Source of the DNA: Bimastos eiseni
Lineage: Eukaryota; Annelida; Clitellata; Crassiclitellata; Lumbricidae
Direction: 5' to 3'
Assembly (NCBI GenBank): GCA_959347315.1
Contig: OY365810.1
Location: forward strand, 10,801,540-10,865,539
Length of the DNA: 64,000 nucleotides
This document shows, piece by piece, positions 24,665 through 36,698 of this stretch. The stretch's first letter is position 1, and each line of letters begins with the position of its first letter. The position numbers and the translations under genes are program-made. A model generated the notes under the pieces. It had not been told where the DNA came from. It saw only the letters and a list, made by a program, of their open reading frames with translations, and ran no database searches.

Positions 24665-25756
24665 ATGGATGGCTTTCCAACGTCCAATTCCGGGATTGCA
24701 GAGCTTCTGCAAGAAAGAAACTACATGAGAGCATGGCGACTTTTGAACAAACCTCTTATAGCCATAGATGGTTTAGATTCGTTTTGGACGTCGACTCTTC
24801 CGTACATAATTCAACACTTGAAGCTGTGGAATGGAAACGTACTTTATGGTCAAAGCTTATCAGCGCTCTTGAAGCAAGAAGAAACGCATAAAGTAAGCGA
24901 GATTTCGGATCCGTTTGCGTCAGATGATAGCGACGAGGAGTGGTTCATAACGAAAGAAGATACCTACACAGAGAAATCATATTCCGTATCTAAACTGGAT
25001 TGTGTCGCATACTTGGTAAACACAGCAGACTGTTTTGTGTTGCAAAGCATAATTCGAACACTATCACACTTTCATATGAGTGTACCGTTGATCGTTCCAG
25101 ATTTCCTAGACAGAGACAAGTATTTGGTGACAACTCCAATTTTGCACAGCATAATAGTAAAATGGGAGCCATCACCCGCTCATGTGATTGAAAGTCATTT
25201 ATTTTCAAGTCCGTTTCGATTGATCGCAGCTGTAAGACTGGGTTCCAATTCAATCGGTAAAAGCACAATACTGAATCAGTTGATGGCAAATCAGAATTTG
25301 TTTTCATCGTGTATGGAACCCAACAGTCATTTCGGTCGACCTCGAACTCTAGATGGAACAGTTGAAATTGTATGGTTGACTCAGGATACATTGTCCAATA
25401 AGACGTGGACAAGTCTGATGCAAGAACATTACCAAGATGATGAGAAATTAGCCATCTTGGCTAATCTCCATGGTGATGCTTCTCACTTTGAAGACACAGT
25501 AAAGTATCTGCTACATATGACAAGCTCATTTCTTGTGTTTCTGATGCCAGACAGCTCGAAAGAGCAATGGGAAGCCTTTCAAGCAGCTGTTGAAGGTAGG
25601 CATATAGTCTACGTCAGGGTTGACCATAAGGGCAAAAAATTGAACGAAGCCGATATCTGTACCGCTTCATTGTCGGGTGAAGAAATGCAGGTTAAATTGA
25701 GGTGTGCTTTAGGGCGCGCATTGAATACTGACAGCTGCATTCAGATTTCTTGTTAA
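24665..25756 (+). CDS. Truncated very large GTPase (VLIG/URGCP-like), N-terminal part only
   Basis: A 363-codon frame from ATG at 24665 (AACAATGG context) aligns colinearly with residues about 68-410 of the giant GTPase at 48.3 kb. Shared blocks include PYIIQ-x-(L/I)K-x-WNGNVL, SKLDC-type, ENHLFSSPFR-like and the P-loop region GSNSIGKSTILNQLM, followed by GRP-x-TLDGTVEI and AILANLHG. The family belongs to interferon-inducible-type giant GTPases of the cytosol. The frame ends in sequence belonging to the dispersed ~40-bp repeat and then the tetranucleotide tract, so the second GTPase domain and C-terminus are missing. The preserved frame and absence of internal stops suggest recent truncation, or use as a short regulator or decoy. 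An acceptor-like TTCATTTACAG at 24570-24580 may precede it. Confidence 0.75.
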   Translation: MDGFPTSNSGIAELLQERNYMRAWRLLNKPLIAIDGLDSFWTSTLPYIIQHLKLWNGNVLYGQSLSALLKQEETHKVSEISDPFASDDSDEEWFITKEDTYTEKSYSVSKLDCVAYLVNTADCFVLQSIIRTLSHFHMSVPLIVPDFLDRDKYLVTTPILHSIIVKWEPSPAHVIESHLFSSPFRLIAAVRLGSNSIGKSTILNQLMANQNLFSSCMEPNSHFGRPRTLDGTVEIVWLTQDTLSNKTWTSLMQEHYQDDEKLAILANLHGDASHFEDTVKYLLHMTSSFLVFLMPDSSKEQWEAFQAAVEGRHIVYVRVDHKGKKLNEADICTASLSGEEMQVKLRCALGRALNTDSCIQISC

Positions 25757-25780
25757 AAATAACTCTTTTCATCAATCCAG

Positions 25781-26677
25781 AGTGAGTGAGTGAGTGAGTG
25801 AGTGAGTGAGTGAGTGAGTGAGTGAGTGAGTGAGTGAGTGAGTGAGTGAGTGAGTGAGTGAGTGAGTGAGTGAGTGAGTGAGTGAGTGAGTGAGTGAGTG
25901 AGTGAGTGAGTGAGTGAGTGAGTGAGTGAGTGAGTGAGTGAGTGAGTGAGTGAGTGAGTGAGTGAGTGAGTGAGTGAGTGAGTGAGTGAGTGAGTGAGTG
26001 AGTGAGTGAGTGAGTGAGTGAGTGAGTGAGTGAGTGAGTGAGTGAGTGAGTGAGTGAGTGAGTGAGTGAGTGAGTGAGTGAGTGAGTGAGTGAGTGAGTG
26101 AGTGAGTGAGTGAGTGAGTGAGTGAGTGAGTGAGTGAGTGAGTGAGTGAGTGAGTGAGTGAGTGAGTGAGTGAGTGAGTGAGTGAGTGAGTGAGTGAGTG
26201 AGTGAGTGAGTGAGTGAGTGAGTGAGTGAGTGAGTGAGTGAGTGAGTGAGTGAGTGAGTGAGTGAGTGAGTGAGTGAGTGAGTGAGTGAGTGAGTGAGTG
26301 AGTGAGTGAGTGAGTGAGTGAGTGAGTGAGTGAGTGAGTGAGTGAGTGAGTGAGTGAGTGAGTGAGTGAGTGAGTGAGTGAGTGAGTGAGTGAGTGAGTG
26401 AGTGAGTGAGTGAGTGAGTGAGTGAGTGAGTGAGTGAGTGAGTGAGTGAGTGAGTGAGTGAGTGAGTGAGTGAGTGAGTGAGTGAGTGAGTGAGTGAGTG
26501 AGTGAGTGAGTGAGTGAGTGAGTGAGTGAGTGAGTGAGTGAGTGAGTGAGTGAGTGAGTGAGTGAGTGAGTGAGTGAGTGAGTGAGTGAGTGAGTGAGTG
26601 AGTGAGTGAGTGAGTGAGTGAGTGAGTGAGTGAGTGAGTGAGTGAGTGAGTGAGTGAGTGAGTGAGTGAGTGAGTGA
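25781..26677. repeat. (GAGT)n tetranucleotide tract, 897 bp, apparently perfect
   Basis: About 224 uninterrupted GAGT units. All line positions read the same phase with no variant seen. The Leu-Thr-His-Ser open frames on the minus strand are translations of the repeat. Its length in the assembly may not equal its real length. Confidence 0.99.
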
Positions 26678-26869
26678 TAAGTTTGAACTTGCGTCTCGTT
26701 ATGACATGGCTCACCACCGCTCGCCCGTTCAGTGGGTGCCTTCAAGATCCCTCTACAAGAACCGTTCAATAGCCCGCCTGCATAAACCTCCAGTGGGAAT
26801 TGAACCGCTGTTCACATCGGACCCTAGTATTTTAACCTTTTTGCCCCATTGTAACTGTTCGACGCCATG

Positions 26870-27130
26870 GCTCGTTGCGCTCTGCTCCTCTCAACCTGTA
26901 CATGTACACGTGCGCTGATTGGCAGCATCGTGCTTTCTCACTGGTTGGTTCGATGACCTGGAATGGTCTTCCAGTGGCACTGCATCTCACGCCAATAGGT
27001 CAATCTGCTCTGCAATACTTCTCTGGTATTTAGAATGTTATGCTTGACCGAGGTTGTGCTGGGATCGCTTCTGAGTAGATGGCTTTGAAGGGCGCTGTGT
27101 GTAACTGCTGTAAGAATAAAAATAAATTAA
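26870..27130 (+). mobile_element. 3' end of a CR1/L2-like LINE
   Basis: MTWNGLPVALHL (26,953 on) matches the WNGLP motif near the ORF2 C-terminus. GGTTGTGCTGGGATCGCTTCTGAGTAGATGGCTTTGAAGGGCGCT-type tail follows, ending in AATAAAAATAAA. Upstream, about 26,790-26,830, there is a GGTTCAATTCCC-like motif on the minus strand (possible SINE B box). Confidence 0.55.
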
Positions 27131-28047
27131 TCAGTTACTATCAGCTGACTTGAATGTGGCGAATTAATTAAAGCGTGAACTTAGGGTGACACTGGATTTA
27201 TTCCTTCTAACACCGAACAAGCTGTCTTGTGGAATCTTTTCTTATGTATCAATGAGAGCGATAAACGAAAGGTCAACGGATTGACCATGCACATGCATTA
27301 TAGGGAGGCAACGCTTAGGTAACGTATCTAAGCTTCAATCTTTTATCTATCCTTAATGTTTCTGCCCGATTAATTAGTGTCATCCCCAGATATGCCCTGT
27401 ATTGTTGGCTCTGCCTCGCATACATGTACCTTCTGTACCAGGGTGTCCTTCACACCCAACGGGGCTTCTCTCCGCTCATCTGACCGTGGATTCCTATTAC
27501 CAAGTAACATCCTGAATTCTTTTGCATGCATTTATGAAGAAAGTAAGTTAAGGCTAAAATCAAACGTTACAAACTCATTGCCACGTTTAATAATTATGAG
27601 CTTAAAATATCAATATTATAATTCTATATTGCGGTGTTGTGAAACTCTGGCTGATAAGCAATCAAGATTATGCCAGGGAATCACAATTAAGCGATTGATC
27701 GTCCACTTTCCCCACACTACCAAACAGAATCGCGCCTCCCAGCGATTGGCCCATCGCTCTAGAATAGGCTCCCGTTGTCGCTGCGCTTGCCCCTCGAGGT
27801 CTACTGTGACATCTCTTATACTACCATCGAAGCTGTTCTGTCAGTCGTCCTGAAGTTTGGAGCGCTGCTAAGTGGTAGTAATGAAGTCGCGATATAAAAA
27901 TCTTCGTAATGATGTCGCATACAATGCTTGCATTTAATATTCGCATTCAACATCGGTAACAAATATACTTAAGGAATCCATCGAATCAGTGAACCGAGAA
28001 AGTGTAAATAATTATGGGCTTGATGAATGCGTTTGCTTTTTTTCCAG

Positions 28048-29709
28048 GAGATCCTTTATTATGCTACAGTTGTGACAGCAGGAATTTGATGGAATCTGAT
28101 CCCTGCTTCAAGAATCCACAGACAACGATTAGATGCAAAGACCCGAAATCACAGTGCTATACGGAGCAAAGATTTAGTAGGCGAATGAAATACAACAACT
28201 AATATTATATTCTCGATGCTTTGATATGTTGTTACTGTATTATGACAATATAAATATAACTTTGCGAAATCAATTGAGCAAACACCTATTATTGGTCCTG
28301 TTCGATTATGGTAGCGAGAAATAGGAATAATGCGCTTTACTCAATAAAAATTAATGTCAATCGTACGGAGTTCACAAGACGTAAGTCTTGGAGGGATATG
28401 AAAATTGACAGTATACATAATCAATATTGGTTAGTATTGGTTATATTATAAGTAACCATTGTGCCCTGTAAGATATATAGATACATATTTATATACATAT
28501 ATATCAGCTTGTGAAATTACAATAATAGAAATGTACTATGCACAAATATACAAGTACGAGAGGTTACACATTTTGTCCCAAATCTGACTTGTTAATTTTA
28601 TTTAGGCCCACTAAATTAAAGCATATCTGTGTCAAATTTTCAATATGCATAGAAATTATTTATCTAAATATCCTATGTGCTAATATCTCTAGTAATGGAT
28701 ATTATATTATATAATTGTACGCTGTCTTAGAAATCAGAAGTATAGGCCCAATTATACGGTAATATATTCAGTGTGCATAATCTGTATACTATAATTTGTC
28801 CTTGGTCAATTTATGTGGGCCTACTTCTTCTGTGGCTCAATTAAAATGTATCGTGATGTTTAAGAAAGTCTACATATATAATTTATATATAACATTATAA
28901 TATATATATTATATATATATATATATAATTGTATGGTTTGAACTCTTTTGTAGACTTCTTGACGGCGACTAGAACTGTTGGTAGAGGCTGTAGTTTTGAT
29001 TCAGAACAATCTGGATGTGCCTTCAGACGGTTCAAAAGTGACTCTCCCGGAGAGGAGGTCAACAGCGCAATATACGTCAATTTATGTAACACTGACAAAT
29101 GCAATTTTCGAAGTAAGTAAATTGGGGCTTGCAGTTTCCTCAGCGCTTTAAAAACTATACAAGGTAGCGAGGCATATGTAGACTATATATAAAGCGATCA
29201 CATTCATGGCGCTTTATGAGCTGCTTGCATATAATTTTTCATAACCATGAAAGGTGAAGTAAAGCGAATACACATCTATAACGCTAAGACAAATTTGGTT
29301 GGCATAGGTCTGGTCCGGTGAATTAAAGAATTGTTAGGTTGTGTCGTAAACATTACTGCCGTGCGTCAGCGGGACAAACTGCTTTACGTTGTTTAGACCA
29401 TGTGCCAAAAAAATCGATCTTCTGACGCAAAGGCAACAGACAAACCCGCTTGCTTGAAAATCTTGCAGGTTATGTATCATGTCTGGCAAACAATTTAAAA
29501 ATGACATCTGATTCCATGTGAAACCATGATTTTGCTATACGCATTGGTAAGTAATTACCATTGAGCAATTTTCGAGCATTTTCACAGCTACGTGGTTTTT
29601 GGGAATGGTCTACAATTGCATCTTATTTGTTTCATTTTATTTTGCAATTCGAAACAGGTTAAGAATGGTTATACAAGAAGACAATTTAAACAGACGCACT
29701 TTACAATGA
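28048..29709 (+). CDS. Membrane-anchored Ly6/uPAR-domain protein, three exons (first exon not found)
   Basis: Exon A (28048-28176), after a strong TTTTTTTCCAG acceptor, starts the LU domain with LLCYSCD and has five cysteines; its donor is GTAGGC. Exon B (28954-29112), after TTTTGTAG, has four more cysteines and the LU ending LCNTDKCN; its donor is GTAAGT. Exon C (29588-29709), after TTTTCACAG, encodes a hydrophobic segment WFLGMVYNCILFVSFYFA, then a basic stretch RNRLR, and stops at TGA. All junctions are phase 1 and fit together. The product is a single-pass cell-surface LU protein with a short cytoplasmic tail, unlike the secreted pair upstream. The hydrophobic tail could alternatively be a GPI signal, but the charged cytoplasmic residues argue for a transmembrane anchor. 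A signal-peptide exon ending in phase 1 must lie upstream; I could not identify it. Confidence 0.75.
28880..28928. repeat. (AT)n run in LU intron
   Basis: ATATAT dinucleotides about 25 bp before the exon acceptor at 28953. Confidence 0.8.
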
Positions 29710-31440
29710 ATGAACAACTACAGTTTGGATTCAACAACGGTCTTCTTAGACGCTTTACAACGACTGATATTATAGACAAGAAGCAGCATTATTAAGCAAC
29801 ACGAATGTGTCAAAGTTTCTTTCTTAACCTATAATTCTCTTTTTTGTGGAGCCACAAAATTATGGAATTTCAATCTCTTAATTTTTCGAACCGTTTGTCC
29901 AAATTATTATCACCTTGCGCATTACACGGGTTACTTGGAATAGAATGCCAAAAACCGCCTAACCCTATTAAATAATAAATAGGTTGTTTAGACAGGACTG
30001 AGCAACCAATAAATATTCATGAAATTTGATTGCATGTTGGCCTATTTTATTCAGCGCAGCAATTAGTCGCGTTGCTTAGATAAACACTTTAGTGAGCAGA
30101 AAAGAACAAAACTTTTCAATGTCTTAGAGTTCCCTAAGACAACATCCTGCAGAAAGAGATGAGGCAGGCAGTCGTAGTCTAAACTAGCAATTTTTAATTT
30201 ATTTTCGCTGAATGGGTCGATTATATTAACGTTGTATTAATTTTGGACTGAATAACACACAATTAGTAATATAATAGTAATATTAGTAAATTTAATAAAA
30301 ATATTTTAATAAACCAAAAACCCAAAAAATGCCATTTTTATGAACTTTTAAGGGGCGACATAATACTCATTGCGTATTTCCAAATCAACGCATTTCACTG
30401 CAAATTTCCAAAAAATTGTTGTTTCAATTGCATGCTGTTACCGGTCCTAGACAAGTTTAGGCTAAATTTTTTATATTTTTGGCCTTCAAAAAAACAAGAT
30501 CGTCTCAGCGATTTTGCTCTTCTTAGCATCGAACGATTTCATGAAATCGTTTTTGTGACCTCTTTCCTGCGTTGAATGTTTTTTGACCATCAAAAAACGT
30601 GGTTGAACTCATTAAAAGTGACATAACTTTTGTTCTGTTTGAAATATTTCATTCAAATTTTGCCGTTACATGCAGGTACAAATTAAGTTTGCGCCTGTAA
30701 AATTTCATTTACTAATCTTTGCCTTTGGCTATAGTATTAGCAAACATCCTGAGGGGTTACTTTTTAATAGGCCACCCTGTACACAGGCTACCGCAATTAT
30801 TTTAGCAAATTGCGAGTTTTAGATAATTAATTACACGTATATCGCTGTTTTATGAGGGGCTTAATACAAATTTATTCTGGACATATATACACCTGCAGAC
30901 ATAAGTGAAAACATACATTCATACATAGGCCCACATACATACAATGAGGTTAGGGAACTTAGTCCGTGCATGCGTTCGTAACGACAGACGTGCCTGAAAT
31001 GAGATAACAACATACATTGAATGGTTATTATAATACCAAAATTCCGATTGCTTAACACCGCATTGATTTAATTGTATAAGGATTTATCACAGTTCGTTTA
31101 CTGTCTTGATGTCATTGGCATAACCCTTACTCCGCACACATTCTGCCCAAGCATGACGCAACTGCAGTCTCGTTTGCATGTGTAAATATTAACTTTTTAT
31201 AAACTAATTATTATGAACAGTACTATGTGCATATTTACTGTACTATATGCATACTATATGCAGACTATACATATTGTGCTATATGCATACTTACAGTGCT
31301 TATATGCGTGATTGCATGCATTTCCACGAATAAGGCATACATGCATGCCTTATCAAGAAAGATCAAAACCAACGAGATTTTATTTGCCCCACAAATTCAA
31401 AGATGTATTCAAGCATTTAAAATTTTTTTACTGACTGTAC
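29710..31440. other. No gene recognised
   Basis: AT-rich sequence after the LU gene. TATATGCATAC-type short repeats lie at 31,210-31,300. A stretch with GGCCACCCTGTAC near 30,770 resembles a transposon end but cannot be assigned. Confidence 0.5.
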
Positions 31441-32110
31441 TGGAAGATGATTATGGAGGCGTCTTCTTCCAGCTTATGATGGCAGCGGTGCTACGAGCAG
31501 GTGGCTTTAGGCCTACTCTTCGGAGGACATGAAGACTTGTTCTTCAGCACGTGGTGTTCGCTTAAACATCGGAGACACAAAGACTTCTTGATGTTTTGAT
31601 GATCATATCAATGTGTTACAAATCGTATATACTACAACTTTTACAACTTATATTCTACGATGTTATCAATTTTTCACGTTTCGCCCTCAGTCAATCAATT
31701 TCGCTTAACGTTACACGTTTATGAGATGCTCAGCACTTTCTGTCGCGAGCTCTCCGCGTTCCTTGCTTTGACTGATCTCTTGAGCTAATGTCTAAGTCCG
31801 GCCTCGCGTTTCTTTATACACTCTTCTTTCTCCTTGAAATCCAGCTGTTGGCTCATTTAACCATCTACCTTCTTGGTCCTTCGTACACCTACGTTAATCA
31901 GCGCCGTCCCATTACCGTATCTTGGTGTTATCCTCTTTCACGCCTCCACATATCCTGCCAACTGCTTCTGAACCATATCTACCCATTGTCTCTGTCCTCC
32001 TTCGTCTCCATCCTGTGTCTCTGCCTCTCACTCTCTGTCACAAAACGTCCTTCTCTCGCCGTCGTCTCTTAAGAAAGATGAGTGGATCTGGTATTGCACT
32101 GCAGCATGTT
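31440..32110 (+). repeat. Dispersed repeat of unknown class, copy 2
   Basis: Partner of 3230-3810, with the same order of short conserved blocks and pyrimidine-rich middle. Open frames inside it reflect composition. Confidence 0.45.
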
Positions 32111-32959
32111 TGATTAGACCATTAGCCAATCATCATCAATGCGATTAGATAAAACGGTTGGCTTGTCTGCAATCGAAAGTCCATAAAATATTATGCACAC
32201 AATAGGTTATAATGCTACTGATGCTAGATTAATATATACATGTATTAGGCCTATCTCACACTTCAAATATTCGTAGGAAAGAACAGTAGTCACAATCTAA
32301 AAAAATATTACATGATTCTATTAATAATAGGCCTATAATCGCCGTGGATTGCACAGCTCTGATGTTCATAGTGTCATTATTGACACTACATTGGCAACAA
32401 TAGAAGGATACTGTGGACGCACTACATGTTGATAGGGCCATCTATGTAACACGACAGTTTGACGGAAATATTGATCCACAGATAACACACATGGTGTACA
32501 AATAATTTCAGAGTACACACTTAACTAACCGACTAAACTAAGTACAGAGGTCGGCGGCATACGGTGATCCGATCAACATCAAGTGAGGCAATAAAGCAGT
32601 CGTCATAAATCGATACGAAGAGTTTAAGTGTAAATTCATATAGACCTAGCTGCATGGTGATCGCCTAGTTAGTTGTTGGTATATTTTGTTAACCATTAAG
32701 TGGAACGTTTTTCTTTTTGTCCTAGCAAAGGCTGGCGAACGGAAAGCTCTGGCGAAATGGCCATATTTTGTGCAAATTTTCCTGCAAAAAAGTCATGGTC
32801 AACATGACAATTTTCAGCACACAATTTACTTAACATTCCGATATTTGGAAGTTACTAATATTAGCGAGATCTTCTTTATTTCCCTCTTTCTTGGATTGGC
32901 GCAATTTTTGCGGTTAATTTAATTCTTTTGGTCCCACACCAGCAGTTAAAGCTGTCAAT

Positions 32960-33250
32960 GTGTACCCGGGTACTCGGTTACCCGTCCGAGGCTGACTGCC
33001 CGGGCAATGACATCTGTTCAAGTAAAATCGCGCATTTTTACGGAGTTCTCGAATACCCGACATTACGTAAATATATATACGCGATTTTACCTGAATATAT
33101 ACCAGAAATTTTCCGCTGATCATATTAGCTGACTGCCCGGACAATGAAGTCGGTTCTAGGGTGCCCGACATTCCACAAAAACGTGCCATTCCCTACATTT
33201 TTTTGCTCGGTTGGTATCCGTGTACCCAATTCGCGGGTCGACGGGTATCA
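32960..33250. repeat. MITE-like block with TACCCGTC ends
   Basis: TACCCGGGTACTCGG then TACCCGTC near 32,985 on the left, and GACGGGTATC near 33,238 on the right in inverse. CTGACTGCCCGG occurs twice inside (about 32,990 and 33,130). The family is unknown. Confidence 0.4.
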
Positions 33251-33639
33251 GGGCCGTGACTTCAGTTAGCAAGTTTCAATTTCGATTCAACAATTTATCT
33301 GAACTACATGTATTTTTAAACAAGTATTTGACAGCCTTACCAGCAGTACAGGATTAGGCCTAATTATGGACTTCTTAGGGTGGTTGAACAATCAGCTAAA
33401 TTGGTAACAAGAGCAATTGTAGATCAACACCATTACTGTGTGTGGGTTTGATATAATTGAAAATTTTCAAACTTTCACCCGAATCTGTTGAGTGAAAAGC
33501 TAAAGAGGTAGCACTTTTATACATTTTCAAAGAGAAAAGTTAGCTAATTTCAATTTCGCTTCAACAATTTATTTAAACTACATGCATTTTTAAACATCAT
33601 TGGCTTAGGCCTATAAAGATTGTATCAATTTACTTTATT

Positions 33640-34440
33640 TATTTGTAGGATTTACGTAGCGCTCCTTCAAGAACATCTACTCAGTAGCGCTCCCGACCCA
33701 ACCAGGGCTGAAAACTGTTAAGCTTGGCATAAAACAATATGGAGTTGCTCCTATGCACAAGGCGAAGGGCGACAGGAAGCCCATTCTAGGTGGCAGAGCC
33801 AGCAACCGACCGAGAAGGCTCGGTGCTGCCGCATGGAAGTCCATGGAAGTTCGAGAGAGAGGAATAAGAAGTTCTGTCAGCAAAGAGAAGCAAAGAAGAG
33901 ATCCTCGACGTTAGACATCCAAGGTAGAACACCATAGTTCCCGCAGGTACCTGGGAGTTGATCCCTCTGTGCAACGCCATACTGATGAAGAGACCGATTT
34001 GAGATCCGCTGAGAGAAGGAGAACAATGGAAGACGTCCGGCATATATTCAGAGACATGGCCGACTTTTGGGACGCGGCTAATAAAGAGCGCTGCTGTGCG
34101 TAATACCCGATCCAATCACCCTTTCCGTCATGCAGGGAACCCGTCATAGAGGGCGCTACAGTAGTCAAGGCGAGAGGCTACAGAGGAGTGGACAAGCGTT
34201 GCAGCAGCATCATGGGACAAGGAGCGAGATATCGCTCTGAGCTGGCGCACCAGATAGTAGAAATTTCGGCAGAGCAAGTGCAAGTGCCGTGTGAAGGCGA
34301 ATTCTTGGTCCAGAGCAACACCAAGATCCTTAACAGAAGATGGAAAATAAACTGAAGGAACCCTAGGGCGAAGGCTTTCATTTCAGTTTGCTTCGATTGA
34401 TGATTCTTAGAGTAGCCAAGCTTCAATCTGTTAAATTATA
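33640..34440 (-). pseudogene. CR1-like LINE ORF2 C-terminal fragment
   Basis: Minus-strand frames, shifted several times, give a LRAISRSLSHDAAATL-type region (34,240-34,180), then RVLRTAALFISRVPK (near 34,100), STPRYLRELW (near 33,950) and the tail with AGCGCTACTGAGTAGATG. This is the same domain order as the fragment at 61.1 kb. Confidence 0.7.
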
Positions 34441-34783
34441 TTAGATTATTCTTGAGATTGAACAAAGACTTTTCTTGAGAGCTGAAATAGGAACGCACAG
34501 TAATATTATTGGCGAAGAAAATTGGAATTATAAGTTAAATTCAGGGACACAAACTGTATTAAAACTAGCTTTGAATTGTTGTAAGAAGTAAAATATCACT
34601 GCCCTATAGCGCTCGATACGACTGTTGATAATTTAATATAGATATGTCGACACGTTCAGAGTTGAGCGCTCTGTGCATTATGGAGGAGATAATTATTATT
34701 GGCATGGCACAGTTTACTGAGAATTATACAAATGTGCACCCATTGTGCTGTTGGTCGGCGGTGGCTGTTACTATGTTAATCTT

Positions 34784-34907
34784 GTACTAGAGTGGCCCAT
34801 AAATTATTTGCAGCGGCTAGAGTGACTCATAAATTATTTGCAGCGACTAGAGTGACTCATAAATTATTTGCAGCGGCTAGAGTGACTCATAAATTATTTG
34901 CAGCGGC
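34784..34907. repeat. 31-bp tandem repeat, four copies
   Basis: Four near-identical units of GACTCATAAATTATTTGCAGC plus GGCTAGAGT. Only a few substitutions separate them. Confidence 0.9.
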
Positions 34908-35983
34908 TCAGCAGTAGGCGGGATCCAATCGTGAACTCGTGTTACCTGCTTACTCACTTTGACCACTTTCAAAACTGCAAATAGTATATAGAACTTGATT
35001 GCAAGTAATGAGCCAATAGATGGCAACAGAAACCACCCTAAATGTTTACATAAGCTGTTTGCCATACTGCATTACGTTGGAAATACATTCGTATACATTA
35101 CATTGCTCTAGAATACACTATCCCGGCATGTAAGTTCAAGAAGGCCGAAGATGATCTATATTTCGACATGGGCACTCTTCGTACATGAAGCTTACATGGA
35201 TCTCGTCTTACTATATGACCACTCTCGTGTTGTTTACCGCGTAGCTGCTGAGCACCTGTCCTGTGAAATACTGCAGGTGTGCAACCACTAATAAACTCAC
35301 AGGGAGGCAATCAATACATTGTAGATATCAGCAACAGATATGTCCCTTCGCTTTCAATGCATTGAACCACTGCACATTTTCGCTAATTGCATTACATTAG
35401 AAATACAATAGTGTCCATTACATAAAAATAATTACATTAATACTTTACATCAACGTTGATATCGCTCTCGTTGGTTACGGTAGGACGTCGTTTTCATGAT
35501 AATACGCCTAGTTTGTAACTACTGCTGACATACTGTAAAGCCATAAAAACATTGCAGATAATATATATATATATAATATATATATGTATATGCGTAAAAG
35601 ATACCTCTTGATCACCTCTTGGCAATAGCCAAGTCTGTGAAGTATCTTCAAAACTTGAATACATGCTCCACTAGCAAAGTCAGTAGTTAATAACTGTTAA
35701 TTTCATTGCACCAGAATAGAGTAGAATACATTACATGCATTATAAAATGATCACCTCTGTCTGAAACAAGCCCACGGTGATTCCCTTTAAGACACATAAT
35801 TTCTATTATGCGACCAGTATTTATCCTAAATGGTTGCTCATTAGCAATCAAGCACTAATAATAACCACTTATGGTTGCCCCTTAGCAAAACATTTATTGC
35901 TGGCAGGAGCACTATTGTCTAGATAATGCTCTTCGTAACTGCAGCGCATATCACGTCTTCGCCTAAAAGCAAATGTTGGTGTA

Positions 35984-36698
35984 CGTTAAAACCCGAGATC
36001 ACAAAATAGCGATCATCAAAACCGCGATCATTTATTGAAGATTTTTCTATTTGTTTCTAAATGTACATAAAGTGGTCCAATCATAAGCAATTATACCAGA
36101 AGGTATATTTTTGAAAGATACATCATTGTTACTAATGTACGATTTTTAACACAAGGCTATCATTCTACCGTTTTTATGTACAATTATTAATATTATTACT
36201 ATTATTGTTATACGTGGCATTTTAGTATTAATGCCCATGATAAATGGAAGTTCTATTTTCATAAAATTTTCACAATAAACCTTTAGTTTCACAATAAACT
36301 GCTTTTTCATTAACGACAATGTCTAATTTTGTGGGATGTTTTGCTCTCGACATTCCAACATAGAACCCAGTTTCGAACTTGGCGTGAAATTGATTTACAA
36401 AAAACAAGTTGATCTTTGCTTTAGGCCTATAGTTTACATTCTTGATTAAATAACGTTACTGAAAACTGAGGCTAGATTACTGGAAGATTTGAAGTAGGCT
36501 ATAATTTCTTGTGAAACTGCCAGTTTCATTGATGAAAATAATGTTTTAGTAAATGTAATGAATTGATAATAAATAAATGTCATTTGACATAGAGCCTCAT
36601 ATTGATGATCACTATTTTGAAACAGACGCGATTTTGTGCATTATTATTTTGTGATCGCGGTTTGGACGATCGCTGTTTTGTGATCGCGGTTGTAAACG
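35984..36698. mobile_element. Foldback DNA element with ~46-bp imperfect terminal inverted repeats
   Basis: Left end 35984-36030 and right end 36652-36698 are inverted copies containing GATCACAAAAYAGCGATC and AACCGCGATCA. The roughly 620-bp interior is AT-rich and non-coding. It is a typical MITE layout; the family is unassigned. From 34,910 to 35,980 only a short TA run (35,556-35,590) is notable. Confidence 0.7.

Noticed and set aside
25692..26769. 338-341 codon minus-strand frames of Leu-Thr-His-Ser repeats
   Set aside because: They arise from the GAGT tract, whose period of 4 gives a 12-base protein repeat with no stops.
26780..26840. tRNA gene on the minus strand (GGTTCAATTCCC motif)
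   Set aside because: No matching A box at the right distance and no cloverleaf could be drawn.
27377..27853. 158-codon frame before the third LU gene, considered as its first exon
   Set aside because: No signal peptide and no phase-1 donor that would join the LU exon; content unrecognised.
34784..34907. CRISPR-like array
   Set aside because: Units of 31 bp follow one another without spacers; this is a plain tandem repeat in eukaryotic DNA.
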